Below are positions 49,539-61,743 of a stretch of DNA of 64,000 nt, in pieces. The position numbers and the translations under genes were made by a program. Every line of letters begins with the position of its first letter. Position 1 is the first letter of the stretch. The DNA is from Vitis vinifera (lineage: Eukaryota; Streptophyta; Magnoliopsida; Vitales; Vitaceae), in contig NC_081822.1 in the NCBI RefSeq assembly GCF_030704535.1, forward strand, positions 35,231,001-35,295,000, read 5' to 3'. The notes beneath the pieces are model-generated. The model searched no databases and had not been told where the DNA came from. It saw only the letters and a list, made by a program, of their open reading frames with translations.

Positions 49539-52500
49539 ATGGCAATGAGAAAGGGAGCTTCTTCTCCATGCCTCTTGTTTTTGTTCTTCTTCTTCACTTT
49601 GGTGCTCTTGGGGTGCCCTTCCCTAGGGCACCCTAACTACAAAGATGCCCTAGCAAAGTCCATATTGTTCTTTCAGGGGCAAAGGTCTGGGAGGCTCCCC
49701 ACCGGCCAACAGATGAGTTGGAGGTCCAACTCTGGCCTCTCTGATGGCTCTCTTGCCCGTGTACGTTTCTTTGTCCTTCCTCCCCCCTCCTCGCATTTCA
49801 TCTCTACAACTACAATTTCTTTCATCATTTCTTTAATATTTTATTTTATTTTATTTTTTATGAATAAATTATTAAATATTTTTCCCATTAAGTGTTGTAA
49901 CTGTCCTTTCTCTCTAATTTCAAATCAAACGATTGTTGATTTTGTTCTTAACTATGGACGTTTTGTTTGTATTTTTTGAGGTCAAAGGTTAGGGTCAAAA
50001 GATTTCTAGAGAAAATCAAAAGGGAAAAGTGGAACTTGGATTCTACATTATCCCATATGCATATAGATCAGGGGTTTCCACCATTTCAGCGGATATTTGT
50101 TGCCTGACTAATAGCCCATTTTAAATGATTGTTTTAGTCTACCAACACCCACATGGTAATTATCAAATGCTAAATTCCCCTTTCTTCCCTCCCATTTTCT
50201 TGGGAACCAAACATGGCATTTAAGTTTAATAACCTCATTTTGCTGCACTTATACCCAACTTAAACCTTGGATTTTGGTTTTAATACTCTATCCAATCTCA
50301 TCAAACTTTTCATGACAGGTTGATTTAACCGGTGGCTACTACGACGCGGGTGACAATGTGAAGTTCAACTTTCCCATGGCCTTCGCCACCACCATGCTGT
50401 CATGGGGCACCCTAGAATACGGCAAGAGAATGGGGCCCCAGCTACAAAACTCGCGGGCCGCCATCCGCTGGGCCACGGACTACCTCATCAAGTGTGCAAC
50501 GACTACCCCCAACACTCTCTATGTCGGAGTTGGGGATCCCACTGCCGACCACAAGTGCTGGGAGCGGCCGGAGGACATGGACACGGTCCGAACAGTGTAC
50601 TCGGTGTCGCCTAGGAACCCAGGCTCGGATGTGGCGGGAGAGACTGCAGCTGCATTGGCAGCTGCGTCCATGGTTTTCCGGAAAGTTGATCCTAAGTATT
50701 CAAGGTTGCTCTTGGCAACTGCGAAGAAGGTGATGCAGTTTGCAATGCAGTATAGAGGGGCTTATAGTGACTCTCTTGGGTCAGCTGTCTGCCCATTCTA
50801 CTGTTCGTATTCTGGGTATAAGGTAAGTTCTCACATTCAGGGTAGTTCTCCACTGGGCCCATCTGGTTTAAACTGGGCTTGGCCTCGTTGTAATTTCAAA
50901 CAGGCCTTGGTGCACCCTGAACTAGGCTCCCAATCCAATAGTAATACTTGTTTTCTTTTCTAGGTCATCTACCATTTCTCTATCCATGAAAATCAATCTT
51001 AACCTTCAAAAGTTGCTTTGAAACATTCAAGAATTTTAATTTATTTATCGAAACAAAAGTGGTCATGTGCTAAAATGGGCTGCTTTTGCAATCACGAATA
51101 TGGGCTGGAAAGAGTTGGGCCAATCAAATACTTTTTACAAATATGCAGGGCGGCCCAACCCAATGAATCGGCAGCCACATTTATTTATATATAATATAAT
51201 TTATATATTTTCATAAAGGCGAATTGAATAGAATAATTTCCAATTTTGTTTCGATAGGATGAGCTACTATGGGGAGCGGCATGGCTTTGGAGGGCAACAA
51301 ACGATGCATCATACCTCAATTTCTTACAGTCCCTGGGAGCCAACGATGCCAGTGACATCTTCAGCTGGGACAACAAACTGGCCGGCGCTCGAGTCCTGCT
51401 ATCACGGGTATAAAATAAATACATAAATAATTACTAAAAAAATTATAATTAGAAAAATGTTTGAGGAAAATAATGAAGATAAAAATCAACTTTGTCTTGC
51501 AGAGAGCTTTAATTGGTAATGATAAGCGTGTTGAGTCATTCAAGCAACAAGCTGAGGACTTCATGTGTAGAATCCTCCCTAATTCTCCTTCTTCAAGTAC
51601 CAGTTACACACAAGGTATATATAATAATTGCGCAGTTTGTCCATATTTTTATAGAGAGCAGTTTGGAAATTGTTATTATAAATAATTTTTTGTTAAAGAT
51701 GCAAAAGAGTCTTCTAATTTTAAAAAACTTTAGGCTATAAATAATTTTTTTGAATTATGATAGTTTTTTTTTATAAAAAAAATTTGACATTTCTTTTTTT
51801 GTAAAAGTTTATGAAAAAATGGAAATATAAAGAATATAAGTGGAAAAAATTCATAAATATTAAAAAGTTGAATTTTTTATAGCTCTTATATTTTTTTTTT
51901 CTCCAACTTGAATATGAGAAATAGGTTTAGATGAAGATGTTTGTTTTTTAATTTTTTTTGTTGAAAATAATTTACTTTCAAACTTTAAATTATTATTATT
52001 TTTTTCCTGACTTATTCTAAAATTTTGATATAATATAAAAATACAAAATATTTAACTTTTTCTAAATAGAAAAAGTAACACAAGTTTTTTTTAATGCTTA
52101 ATAAAAATAAAATATTACAAAAACAAATAACCAATTAAGTACTGTTTAATTTTAAATTCTATTTAAAATTAAATAAAAAAATAAAAATCACCTCAATAAA
52201 ATTTCTTTAAAAAAAAAAAGGTTAAAATTAACTTAGTTTTCCATAAAATGTAGTTTTAGAATACAAACAGCTAAAAATTTTTAAAAAATATTGAAACAAA
52301 ACTAACTTCTAATTCTAGTTCTCCAATTGCACAGTATCACAAGTTAGTGTTTAAATTTATATTTGTATATTTTTTGTGGAAAACATTGGTGATGGTTTTG
52401 GTGTGGGAAATATGCAGGAGGGCTGATGTTCAAGCTGGCTGAGAGTAATTTACAGTACGTGACATCAATAACATTCTTGCTCAGCACATATGCCAAGTAT

Positions 52501-53011
52501 ATGACAGCCTCAAAGCACACCTTTAATTGTGGGAGCGTCAGGGTCAGCTCTACTACTTTGAGGAACCTTGCAAAGCAACAGGCATGTTCTTTTTCTCTAT
52601 CATGAATATCATTGCAATGAGAATTTTTTTTAGCTGTATATATTTGCTTCCTTGTACTAACCCTGCAAAAATTTTCAGGTGGACTACATTTTAGGGGAGA
52701 ATCCATTGAAGATGTCTTATATGGTAGGGTTTGGGGCAAACTTCCCAAAGAGAATTCACCACAGAGGCGCCTCCATTCCCTCCAAGGCCAGTCATCCTGA
52801 GGCCATAGGTTGCGACAGTGGCTTCCAGTCTTTCTTCTACACGTCAAACCCTAACCCTAACATCCTCACCGGAGCCATTGTCGGAGGCCCAAACCAGAAC
52901 GATGGCTTCCCTGATGAACGGACTGATTACAGCCACTCGGAGCCTGCTACATATATCAATGCTGCCATTGTAGGGCCTCTAGCATACTTGGCTGGGAGCT
53001 ACTCTAGTTGA
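49539..53011 (+). CDS. endo-1,4-beta-glucanase, GH9 class B
   Basis: Secreted cellulase-type enzyme that hydrolyses internal beta-1,4-glucosyl bonds (EC 3.2.1.4), used in wall loosening, fruit softening or abscission in this family. Six exons: 49539-49760, 50319-50822, 51258-51407, 51503-51614, 52418-52581 and 52679-53011, giving 494 residues, the usual length for a class B enzyme with no CBM49 or membrane anchor. Signal peptide is about residues 1-30. The DAGD box holds D83 and D86, the H-R box KRIHHRG is at 408-414, and [17 protein letters not shown] holds D463, D467 and catalytic-acid E472. The start is the ATG in ATCATGGCA. Intron 5 (52582-52678) begins GC rather than GT; only this junction keeps AKQQ joined to [15 protein letters not shown] lies at 53103-53108. 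The intact frame argues for a working gene. Confidence 0.95.
52582..52678 (+). other. GC-AG intron in the GH9 gene
   Basis: Exon 5 ends CAACAG and the intron starts GCATGT and ends TTTTCAG before GTGGACTAC. A nearby GT (52585) would shift the frame and break the family sequence, so the rare but normal GC donor is chosen. Confidence 0.85.
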
Positions 53012-53690
53012 TGACATGCCTAGAAATATTAGCTACTCAATTGTAACATACAGTCTGATTTCATCCTAGAAAATGAGTTGTGCAACAGAAAAGATTTGGT
53101 GGAATAAAAGAAATATCAATGCTATTTCTCCTGAAAATTCTCTTTCATAAGAGTGTAACACAATCAAATTTCCAACGGTAAAACAATTGAAGCTAGAGAA
53201 GGGGATTTCCTGCTATCCAAACATACTTAATTATACTTTTCTGGTACTTTCTGTGATTCAAATGGAACCTCATGATGAATCTCAAAAAGGAAGAGGGGAC
53301 AATGGTTTTCAAGTAGGGAAGACTTGCAAAAACACAAGGGCTCTCACGGTGTCCCTACGAGTCAAAAGGAAAAAAATGTTTAAGCAGAAAAATTTTAAGT
53401 GCAATCTTATACACTATCAAAATCATAAGCATTGCAACAAAATTTGCCAAGAACTGCATATGATAAATCAGATGTTATTTTTGAATTGTCTGTCTTTTTA
53501 TGTTAATATGTGTTTTTTTTCTCCTTTGGGTCTGTTGGTTGTATCGAAAAGGTACTTTTTAATGCTACCCAAGAACACTCATCATTTTGCACCTAAATGC
53601 CATGTACTAAGTCCTAATTTCTTTGCAACTTAATTCTATTTCTTTTGTAGTTAAAATTCCTTTACTTTCATTCAATGATTCATATTCAAA

Positions 53691-54458
53691 GGATTTGGTT
53701 AAAATTTAATATTTTTTACATAGACTTTAAGTTAAATTATTTTTAGATCATTGACTTAAAATTTATTACATAATTTTATTTTAGTTCCAAATCTTTTTTT
53801 TATATATAATAAAATTAACTTTTTTTAAATTATTAAAATAACATATTTATTCTCATTCATTTTAACTAATATTTATCCTATTTTTAAGTCATTGACTTAT
53901 AATTGATCACTTAATTTTTATTTTGACTTAAAATTTAATACTTAATTTTATTTTAGTTCCAAGCTTTTTTTTTTATTTTATTTTATAAAATTAACTTAAT
54001 TTTTTTTTTAAATTATTAAAATAACATATTTACTCTAATTAATTTTAACTAATATTTATCCTATTTTTAAGTCATTGACTTATAATTTATTACTTAAATT
54101 TTACTTTAATTCCATTTTTTTTTTATAAAATTAATTTAAAATATTTTTAGATCATTAAATTAACATTTTTATCCTTATTAATTTTAATTAATATTTATAT
54201 TTGCTAATTATAATTAATATTTACCATCATTAATTTTAAACGTTCAACATCCATGTTACAAATATTGTAGATACAAAAATGTTATAGAGTTATGAATGTA
54301 AAAAAAAAAAAAACTTTCGTTAAATATGAATAAATAAGATAAAAAATATTTAAAATTAAGAATAAATTATTTATTTTTACTTTATCACCTTAATTCATTT
54401 TAAACTTAAATTAAATCATTAAGTTATAGTAAGTCATCAAATCGATTTACCAAACCCC
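53691..54458. repeat. AT-rich element with 183-bp tandem repeat
   Basis: TTAAATTATTAAAATAACAT recurs 183 bp apart (53825 and 54008), with a looser third copy near 54150, each preceded by TTTTATTTTAGTTCC-type text and followed by AACTAATATTTATCC. The ends (GGATTTGGTTAAA and, inverted, GGGTTTGGTAAA) resemble those of the 45777-46229 unit, so it may be a MITE with inner repeats. Confidence 0.6.
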
Positions 54459-56812
54459 GTTATGGTCATACACTAGAAGGATCCAAATTTTGAGTGCTCA
54501 TTGTACGTATTTGATACCAAAACATTTCCTTGTTTTTTTATTTTCCTTGGGTTTTTCTTTTCTTTTCTTTAGTTTTTAGGTTTTCGTGTTGGAAGTAGAA
54601 GGATCATCTTATGCTACTGATTTTTCAGTACCCAAACTGACATAAACGGGGTTACATTGGGATCGCCGAACATAATTAACAAAGGAGCTGATAGTTTATT
54701 AATTTAGTATTAAACATCGGAGTCTCTCTAGACACGTGGTAACCTTATTCAATCAACTTACCAATATGGTATCAAAAGAGATAATTCAATATCATAGAAT
54801 GGTAGGAACTTGAAAGATCAAGAAAGAAGCCTAAAACAGTAAGAATTGCACCAACAAAAAAAAGAGACCTTACCAAGATAATTCAACTAATATTGGATTT
54901 TCCAACGTAGGATAAGAAAACATGGCCTAAATTTGTAGAACTGTAGCAGAAGCCTAAAAAGAGGCCAACCCAACACCCAGAAAGGCAGAAACAAGTTCTA
55001 AACACTTTAAATTCCAGTAGCTAGGTTGAAGAAAACAGAGGAATATAGAGATTGTTCTGCCATATGGATAGAACAGAGAAATACAGAGGCTTGTAAACCC
55101 ATTCTTGAATCAAAGAACAAGCAAATTCTTTTCTGCATCTTTAACTTTGAATTGCCAAACTACAAATTTCTGTGCACAAATAAAGCAAAGATAGCTTTGA
55201 TCCAAACTCAAAGCTTAGAATTCCAATATGCAACAGTCAGTTTTTCAAACATGCTTCTACCAAGTAATTGGTTCTTTTGTGCACCGACTTTATTGAATGG
55301 AATTGGCTAAATTCAAATAAGGCTAGTTTATAAATAATCACCATGAGTTTAGGACCCTTGAAGAAGATATCTATGTTGTTCCAAATTTTCCCAGATCAAG
55401 ACCCTAAACTGAGCCTTCTCGTCCCTTCTACTGTTATCATTTTTCAGCATCTCTATGGTTCTTCTCATGCAATGTAGATCATTAATTCCACTACCATTCA
55501 TCACAGGTCATCTATTTAGCATAAAATAGCTTATATAACATAATCATTATTCATACTTAAACTCAACATCAAGTTGAGATAGCAGTTCAACCATTGGGAT
55601 AGTCAGTAGACTGAAGTGACTAGGACAATATTTGTGCCATATAAAATATTGCCTGGATCAGACAGAACTGAGGAGGGACAATGGTTGTAGTGGCAAGAGT
55701 TAATATATGAAATGATTTGTTAGGAAGTCGAATAAGATTCAGACAGAGAAGGGGAAAAATGGAAGAAAACCTATATAGTTTCATCTTGAAATTATAGAAA
55801 TAATAGATTTAGACAATCAATTTGGGAATTAAGTACTCAAAATCAACTTGATATATGACCTGATAAGTGAGCCTAATGCAAACCAAAGCCATATATGACC
55901 AGGATGGCCCATCAACTTGAAATCATGTGTCCATTCAAATACCTAACCTGAGCATCTTGTTCCCGGGAATAGAGTAGATCCAACATTCAAAACAATATAC
56001 ACTCCTAATTAGATGGTTCAGTGACAAGAATTCTTTAAGTTTCGACCCTGCTTGGTAACTGTTTTTAAAAATATGTTTATGTTCCCAAGATTGAAAAAAA
56101 ACATAAAACATATTTGACAATAAAAAAGTAGATAATAGTTTTTTTGTTATTAAAAACAAAAAACATAGTGTTTTCAAACATCTTTTAGTTGTTTCCAATT
56201 ATCTTTTAGTTTTCTAAGGATTGTTTAAAAAAATAATTATACAAATATAAAGAATGAATAAAAATAAAACACTATAAATAAAAATTATTTTTAAAACATA
56301 TTTAACAGCATTTAAAACAGGTTAAGGACAACTCAAGTTTAGAAACAGATTTTTATTCTACATAAAATAACAGACACTTTTCAGACTTCTGTTTTACATA
56401 ATATTAGAGAATAGCTTTTAAAAACTGTTCTAAAAAAATATTCTTTAGAACTGTTTTGTAAAATACTTCCCAAACTAAGCCTTCATTTCCCCTGTTTGGT
56501 TTGTCAATAGGGAGAGATGAAGCCCACCGAGTGGTTAGGACAGAACTTCTAGTCATGCACCAGTTCTCGCGTAAGTTTGTGCTATTTTGTGGACGATTGT
56601 CAAGCTTGAAAAGTTTCACAAAGCATTGCTTAAGAGCAACAACTAAAATGTCACCAAAAGTCAGTAACCCCGACATAACATATACTTGAAAAATATCCTT
56701 CAACCAAAATTTTCAAATCTTTTTACATTTATTGGGATCGTTTCCCACTTATTAGGATATTCCGGTGCATTGTTCCACTTAATGTAAGTTGCACTTGTTA
56801 CATAAAAGTGAC

Positions 56813-56843
<31 letters not shown>

Positions 56844-57278
56844 ATAAGTATACTTAAATCTTTAACATTTTTGTAAAAAATTAAGTATAATAAATTAATT
56901 AAATTTAATTATCTTATTTTCAAATTCCTTTTAATTTATTATTAAAAATATAGAAATCAAAAGTCTTGTATAGTAATTAACAAATGAAATTATAAACATT
57001 TTTAAAAATAAAAATAATTATACATATATCAATCTTCAATACAAAGTTTATCCATTTCCATCTCATCGATATTTTCTTCAAAATTTCAGCCGATAATTTC
57101 CCAATATATCTCGATATATCCATAAAATTCAAGATATATCTATCAAAACTGATATTTTTATCCTTGCCTAAGAGCAGAGTTCTACATGAGCTAGAATGTG
57201 TAGGGTTTTTCTTGACACAACCACTCATAAAATGGATAGATCCATACGATCAAAGCTAAAATTGAACTTAATATAAAA

Positions 57279-57572
57279 GCATTAAAGATATAGAAAACTT
57301 CAAATACTTTGAAGGAGTAAAATAAGAAAAACCACTTCAAAAGTCTAACCATGATAGCATAGTACAATAACAAAACCAGAACACCTAATTAGCATGATTA
57401 AATACATAAAAAAACTAAATGGTTGCATTTAAGATATAGAAAGTTTCAAATACTTTGAATGAGTAAAATAAGAAAAACCACTTCAAAAGTCTAACCATGA
57501 TAAGCATAGTACAATAACAAAACCAGAACACCTAATTAGCATGATTAACTACATAAGAAAACTAAATGGCTG
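57279..57572 (+). repeat. 146-bp tandem duplication downstream of the RRM gene
   Basis: 57279-57424 and 57425-57572 are near identical (ACCACTTCAAAAGTCTAACC, ACAATAACAAAACCAGAACA, CCTAATTAGCATGATTAA). Only a few base changes and small gaps are seen. It lies about 120 bp past the stop codon of the minus-strand gene, so it may be in its 3' UTR. Confidence 0.9.
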
Positions 57573-57694
57573 GTCATCTTTCACTAACCTTATAGATTAC
57601 ACAACAGGTATGTTACTTAAATTGCTCTAATAATATAAAAAACTACCATTCTAGGGCATAGAAGAGAGTTCCTCCCTAATCAATTTGCGATAAA

Positions 57695-59627
57695 TTAGTA
57701 AGAGGGATAAGTTATTGGGTTACTCGAATCATGGTATCTTGACCTAGTGCGGCTAATGCTATCCAATGTTGCCCCAAAAACTCTTCGACTGTAGTCATAA
57801 CTGTGGCCATCGAGTTGTGAACTATACCTATTAGGTTGGTGTAATGTATCAGAGGATGCTGGCACTGACAAAAATAGAAGGAAGTTCAGCATGTAAGTAA
57901 AAAGATCCAACATTGTGAGTGTTTCTACAGTAAAAGGATGAGGGTGACATACAAAATAAAAAATTAAAGAAGGATACATCACCTTGTGCATAATTTACTG
58001 GGTGAGCTGCTAATCTGCAAGGCGTTCTTAACCCCATGGAGTGTTGAGAATTTTCCATATTGTTAAATGGTACAGGATGAGGTTTTGGTTCAAGGGACGA
58101 ATTTGATGTGGGAGTGATTGCTGCTGACGAGGGCTTATCTTGCCCAGAAATCTGTTTTGAAGAGTTCATTTGTCATTATCTAGAGCCCCATGTAGGAGAT
58201 TATTGGGCCAGCGCTCTAAAAGTTTTGGCTCCCAACATTCGTAAGCTAAGAATCTTATAGAAAATAATGCAAAATAACACTAACCCTCCATCACTAACCA
58301 TATATTTACCATGTGTTAAAAATAAATAAATAAACAAAAGAACCTAATCCTACATAAAAATTAAGCCAAATGACAGAATCTAGGTAACCATTTCTAGCAA
58401 ACAAGGCATTTACCCAAAAGCAATTAGACTAGGGACTATAGCTAGGAAGTAGAAGCAACAGATCATGAGGTCTCACCGCAAATTTCAGTGTTCGATTGTA
58501 CAGTGTCACAAGGCCAGAGAATAGCTTGACAGCATAATCTGCAATTTCCTCGGTCTCATATTCAGCAAAGGCAAAACCTTTGGGCCGGTCAGTTTCTTTG
58601 TCACGAGGAATGTACAAGTCCACCACCCGCCCTGCCTGAATCAGAATATCATACAAAACCCTGTCGCTTACCCTCTCATCCAAATTACCTATGTAAAATA
58701 GAAATTAAAACCAAATTAAAACAAGATATCCTTTTGTTATGATGAAACAGCATATTAATATGGACTATTAAAATAGCTTGAACATAAAGACATAAATAAC
58801 ATTATGCAAAGAAAAGACAGACTATGCAACAGCAAGTATCAAGCAGTTCAGCAGACAAAAGCTGTAGGAGGATTGAAAAGATTGTAAAAAAAGTAGAAAA
58901 CATTCAGCAGTAAAATTATTAGAAAAGGAATTTATGACCGTGCAAGTCCATGCATTTAGAAAGAAACACCTAATATTTGTGCATGTTCATGCATGCACAT
59001 GTAACGATAAAGGCCAAATCAACAGCCCCCACAGTGGTGGGAAACTGAATTTGACTATAAAATTGCAAATTATTATTCATTTCTCAGAAACATATGACCC
59101 TTTTATATAATATATACATACATATATATATATATACACAAATACATTCATTTCATAGGACACATGTTACAATAAGAAACCTAATGAACATTTACGTTTA
59201 GTTTGCAAGTATATGAGAGAGGGATGATGATGAAAAGAAGTAATAAAAATAATCAGTTAGTAACAATGTAAAAAAATCTTTCAACCATAGCAAAAAAGAA
59301 AGGAAGAAGAAGAATACGAAACTAATAGCTTGACTTTAGAAACCATAACACTCTTGCACAGCGTATAATCCAATATTATCAAGTGTCTAGGGTGTGACAC
59401 TTTAGCATTTCCAGTGGCAGAGCCACCTTGAGTCTAGAGGGCAAGTGCCTCCCATGAAAATTTCAGGAAGAGAAAAGAAAATTGCATTTGTAGAGATTTG
59501 AACCCACTTTCACTCAATTCAAAGGACTTCCATGGTTTCCATTAGGCTACATTAAGAAAATCTGTAACTTTGTCCCTCCTGAATAAATTTTGCAATATTG
59601 TACTGTCCCCAACCAAACCCACCACCA

Positions 59628-59667
<40 letters not shown>

Positions 59668-61743
59668 AAAAACAAAACAAAAGGCTCCACCATTGACATT
59701 TATATCCAAACACATTCAACCAACAAATAAATAATTACATGTTCTTCTCATAATGCTATTCACAAATCAACTCACCACAACTTGATCATGTCATTATTTT
59801 ATATACCTTTTCTCATACTATGTTATACTGACAGTGCAAATCCGTTTCAAACCCCAACATCCCCCCACCCTAATTTTTTGATAGGAAAATAAGAGTATTA
59901 TTAAATAACCCAATCAACAAAGGGGGCACCCCTAGCACATAGGAACTATCTTAACCCTCCCATCACAAATCTGTTGCTTTTGAATGATGGAATTCAAACT
60001 TTTCAAGGCATCCACTTGTTATCCCCACATTCAGCACTTAATGTAAGAATCTGACCAAGCCTATTGCCATTGATTATTTCCTTAGAATTATAGTGTTAAA
60101 ACTGTAATCATTTCTAAGTTTTTCTATGTTCCCCTCATCGTTTCCATTCCTATCAAAAACCTTATGTTCATCTTCCAAATAAAGTGTGTGCACATCCCCA
60201 TGTCAACAGTTCTGCCCACCATATGCACAAAAAACTTCATGCAACAAAGTCCACTCCATAAGCACCATAGCTGGAGAGATCCAATCCTGATCCCAACACT
60301 TATCAAACAAGGCTTAATGTGAGCTCCGCATATTTTGACACAAAACTTTCCAGATATTCCCGAGCTATATCAGAAATGAGTCTCCCCAACCACTGTAATA
60401 CATATGTAATTCCAAAGAAACACTATGCAAGTTGCAACAAGTTTTATGGGAAGTACCTCCTAAGATGCATATACATCACCTAATGGATGACCCACATCAG
60501 CACCAATATGCAAGGATATACAAATGAAAAAAATGAAATAATGAAAGGATAAAAACTGAAAAGAACACGCAAATAATTTCTCCATTCACCACCAATCTTT
60601 GAAACCTTTTTAGAAAATATTGAGTGTAGTGTGCGAAATCATGCACATCCAAGATCTCCATATTTACCACTGATGCAAAAATTATATATAATGGAAATCA
60701 AATGAAAAAAGTAAAAAGTTATGACTATATTATATGAGACCCTAACTGTTCCACGAACAAGGAGCAAAACAACCAAATCAACAAAATTTTCTCCATCAGA
60801 TCAGTGCGTTTCCATGGAAACACTTGCCTGGAAAAATTCTTTTCTCCAAAAATTAAGCTTCTCATTTGACCAAAAAATCAAAAGTAGTAGAAATATGGAC
60901 CACAATGAATATTTGTACACAAACATAAAAAATCTAACATAAGACAGCTTTAGACACTTTCCCAGGGAAAAAAATCTTTCTGGTAAAAATGAATTTCCGG
61001 TATAGTGTGAAATCTCTCACAAGTTCTCTCCATACAACAACCTCAAGTAAAATTACACGTTAAATCAAAATGTTCTCCGAACTGCAGATAAAATCACGAA
61101 TTCTGAAATTATAATAAAGCAAAAAAAAAATGGAAAATTAAGAACTATAAATTAGACTCAACAATTATGACTGATTTATATAAAACACAATCAATCTCCA
61201 CCACAAAAATAGCCAAACAGCCAAATCAATTCAACTTTCTTCAGGGGCACTTTTGTTTTCAGGAATGAATTAGCGGAAGATTATCGAGACAAAATGCTTG
61301 CGTCGATCCACAGATAAAATCATCTGATCTGATACAAATTGAATAATTTTTTTTTTTTTGTTTAAATATACAAATGCGGTATATACGATATAGAGTAATA
61401 TATAAAAAATAAAAAATAAAAAAGGAATTTCTCGGAAAGTAAAGAAAGGGTAACAAATGGAGATGAAACCATAATTCTCTCCACCATAAAACAGCAAAAT
61501 AACCAAATAAACCAACTACTCCAAGAATCCTATTGTTCCAACGGAAACAATTCCTAGAAAATAACATTCTCGGAAAATCAAGTTTCCTCATAAAACTTCC
61601 CCACCAAACATCCATCAAGTCAGATTGCACCCTGAATCAAAATCTTCTCCGTCGAGTGACAGTCTAAAATCAATTTCTAGAACGGGAAAAAGAATTTATC
61701 GAAACTTACCAATGTAAACAGAGCAACCAGATTTTGCAGACAT
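57695..61743 (-). CDS. RBM7: RRM protein, RBM7-like
   Basis: Small RNA-binding protein with one RRM; similarity, recalled not searched, is to plant RBM7, a partner of the HEN2 helicase in the nuclear exosome targeting complex. Four exons on the minus strand: 61743-61710, 58688-58477, 58151-57983 and 57864-57695, all GT-AG, 194 residues. RNP2 is VYIGNL at 9-14 and RNP1 is KGFAFAEY at 48-55, with aromatic residues at Y10, F50 and F52 for base stacking. Residues 83-194 are a low-complexity tail rich in Ser, Pro, Asn and Tyr. The ATG is the first in the reading frame of SAKSGCSVY. The 34-bp coding exon 1 is followed by a 3.0-kb intron. No defect is seen. A splicing factor 3B4-like protein is the main alternative. 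Confidence 0.88.
59400..59666 (-). mobile_element. possible tRNA-derived SINE and A tract in intron 1 of the RRM gene
   Basis: On the minus strand, TAGCCTAATGG (59549-59539) resembles a Pol III A box, and about 35 bases on, GGTTCAAATC (59504-59495) fits the B box, as in a tRNA head. A text of uncertain origin follows (GGCAAGTGCCTCCC in plus sense). On its other side lies A38 (59629-59666), which on this strand is a T run upstream of the head. The A tract thus fits a plus-strand retroposed tail better than this SINE, and the two signals may be unrelated. Confidence 0.35.

Larger units (their letters stand above)
53012..57694. other. AT-rich intergenic DNA between GH9 and RRM genes
   Basis: 3' end of the GH9 transcript to about 53130. 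53691-54458 is a candidate element with a roughly 183-bp internal tandem repeat. A short (TA)n run lies at about 56818-56842. 57279-57572 is a tandem duplication. The frame at 53187-53633 (148 codons) has no recognisable domain. No gene supported. Confidence 0.45.

Noticed and set aside
52344-52847. 167-codon minus-strand frame over GH9 exons 5-6
   Set aside because: Antisense shadow of a well-supported gene.
53187-53633. 148-codon open frame after the GH9 gene
   Set aside because: No domain, no family resemblance, low-complexity composition, and no splice or promoter context.
55026-55310. 94-codon open frame
   Set aside because: No recognisable domain; such lengths are expected by chance here.
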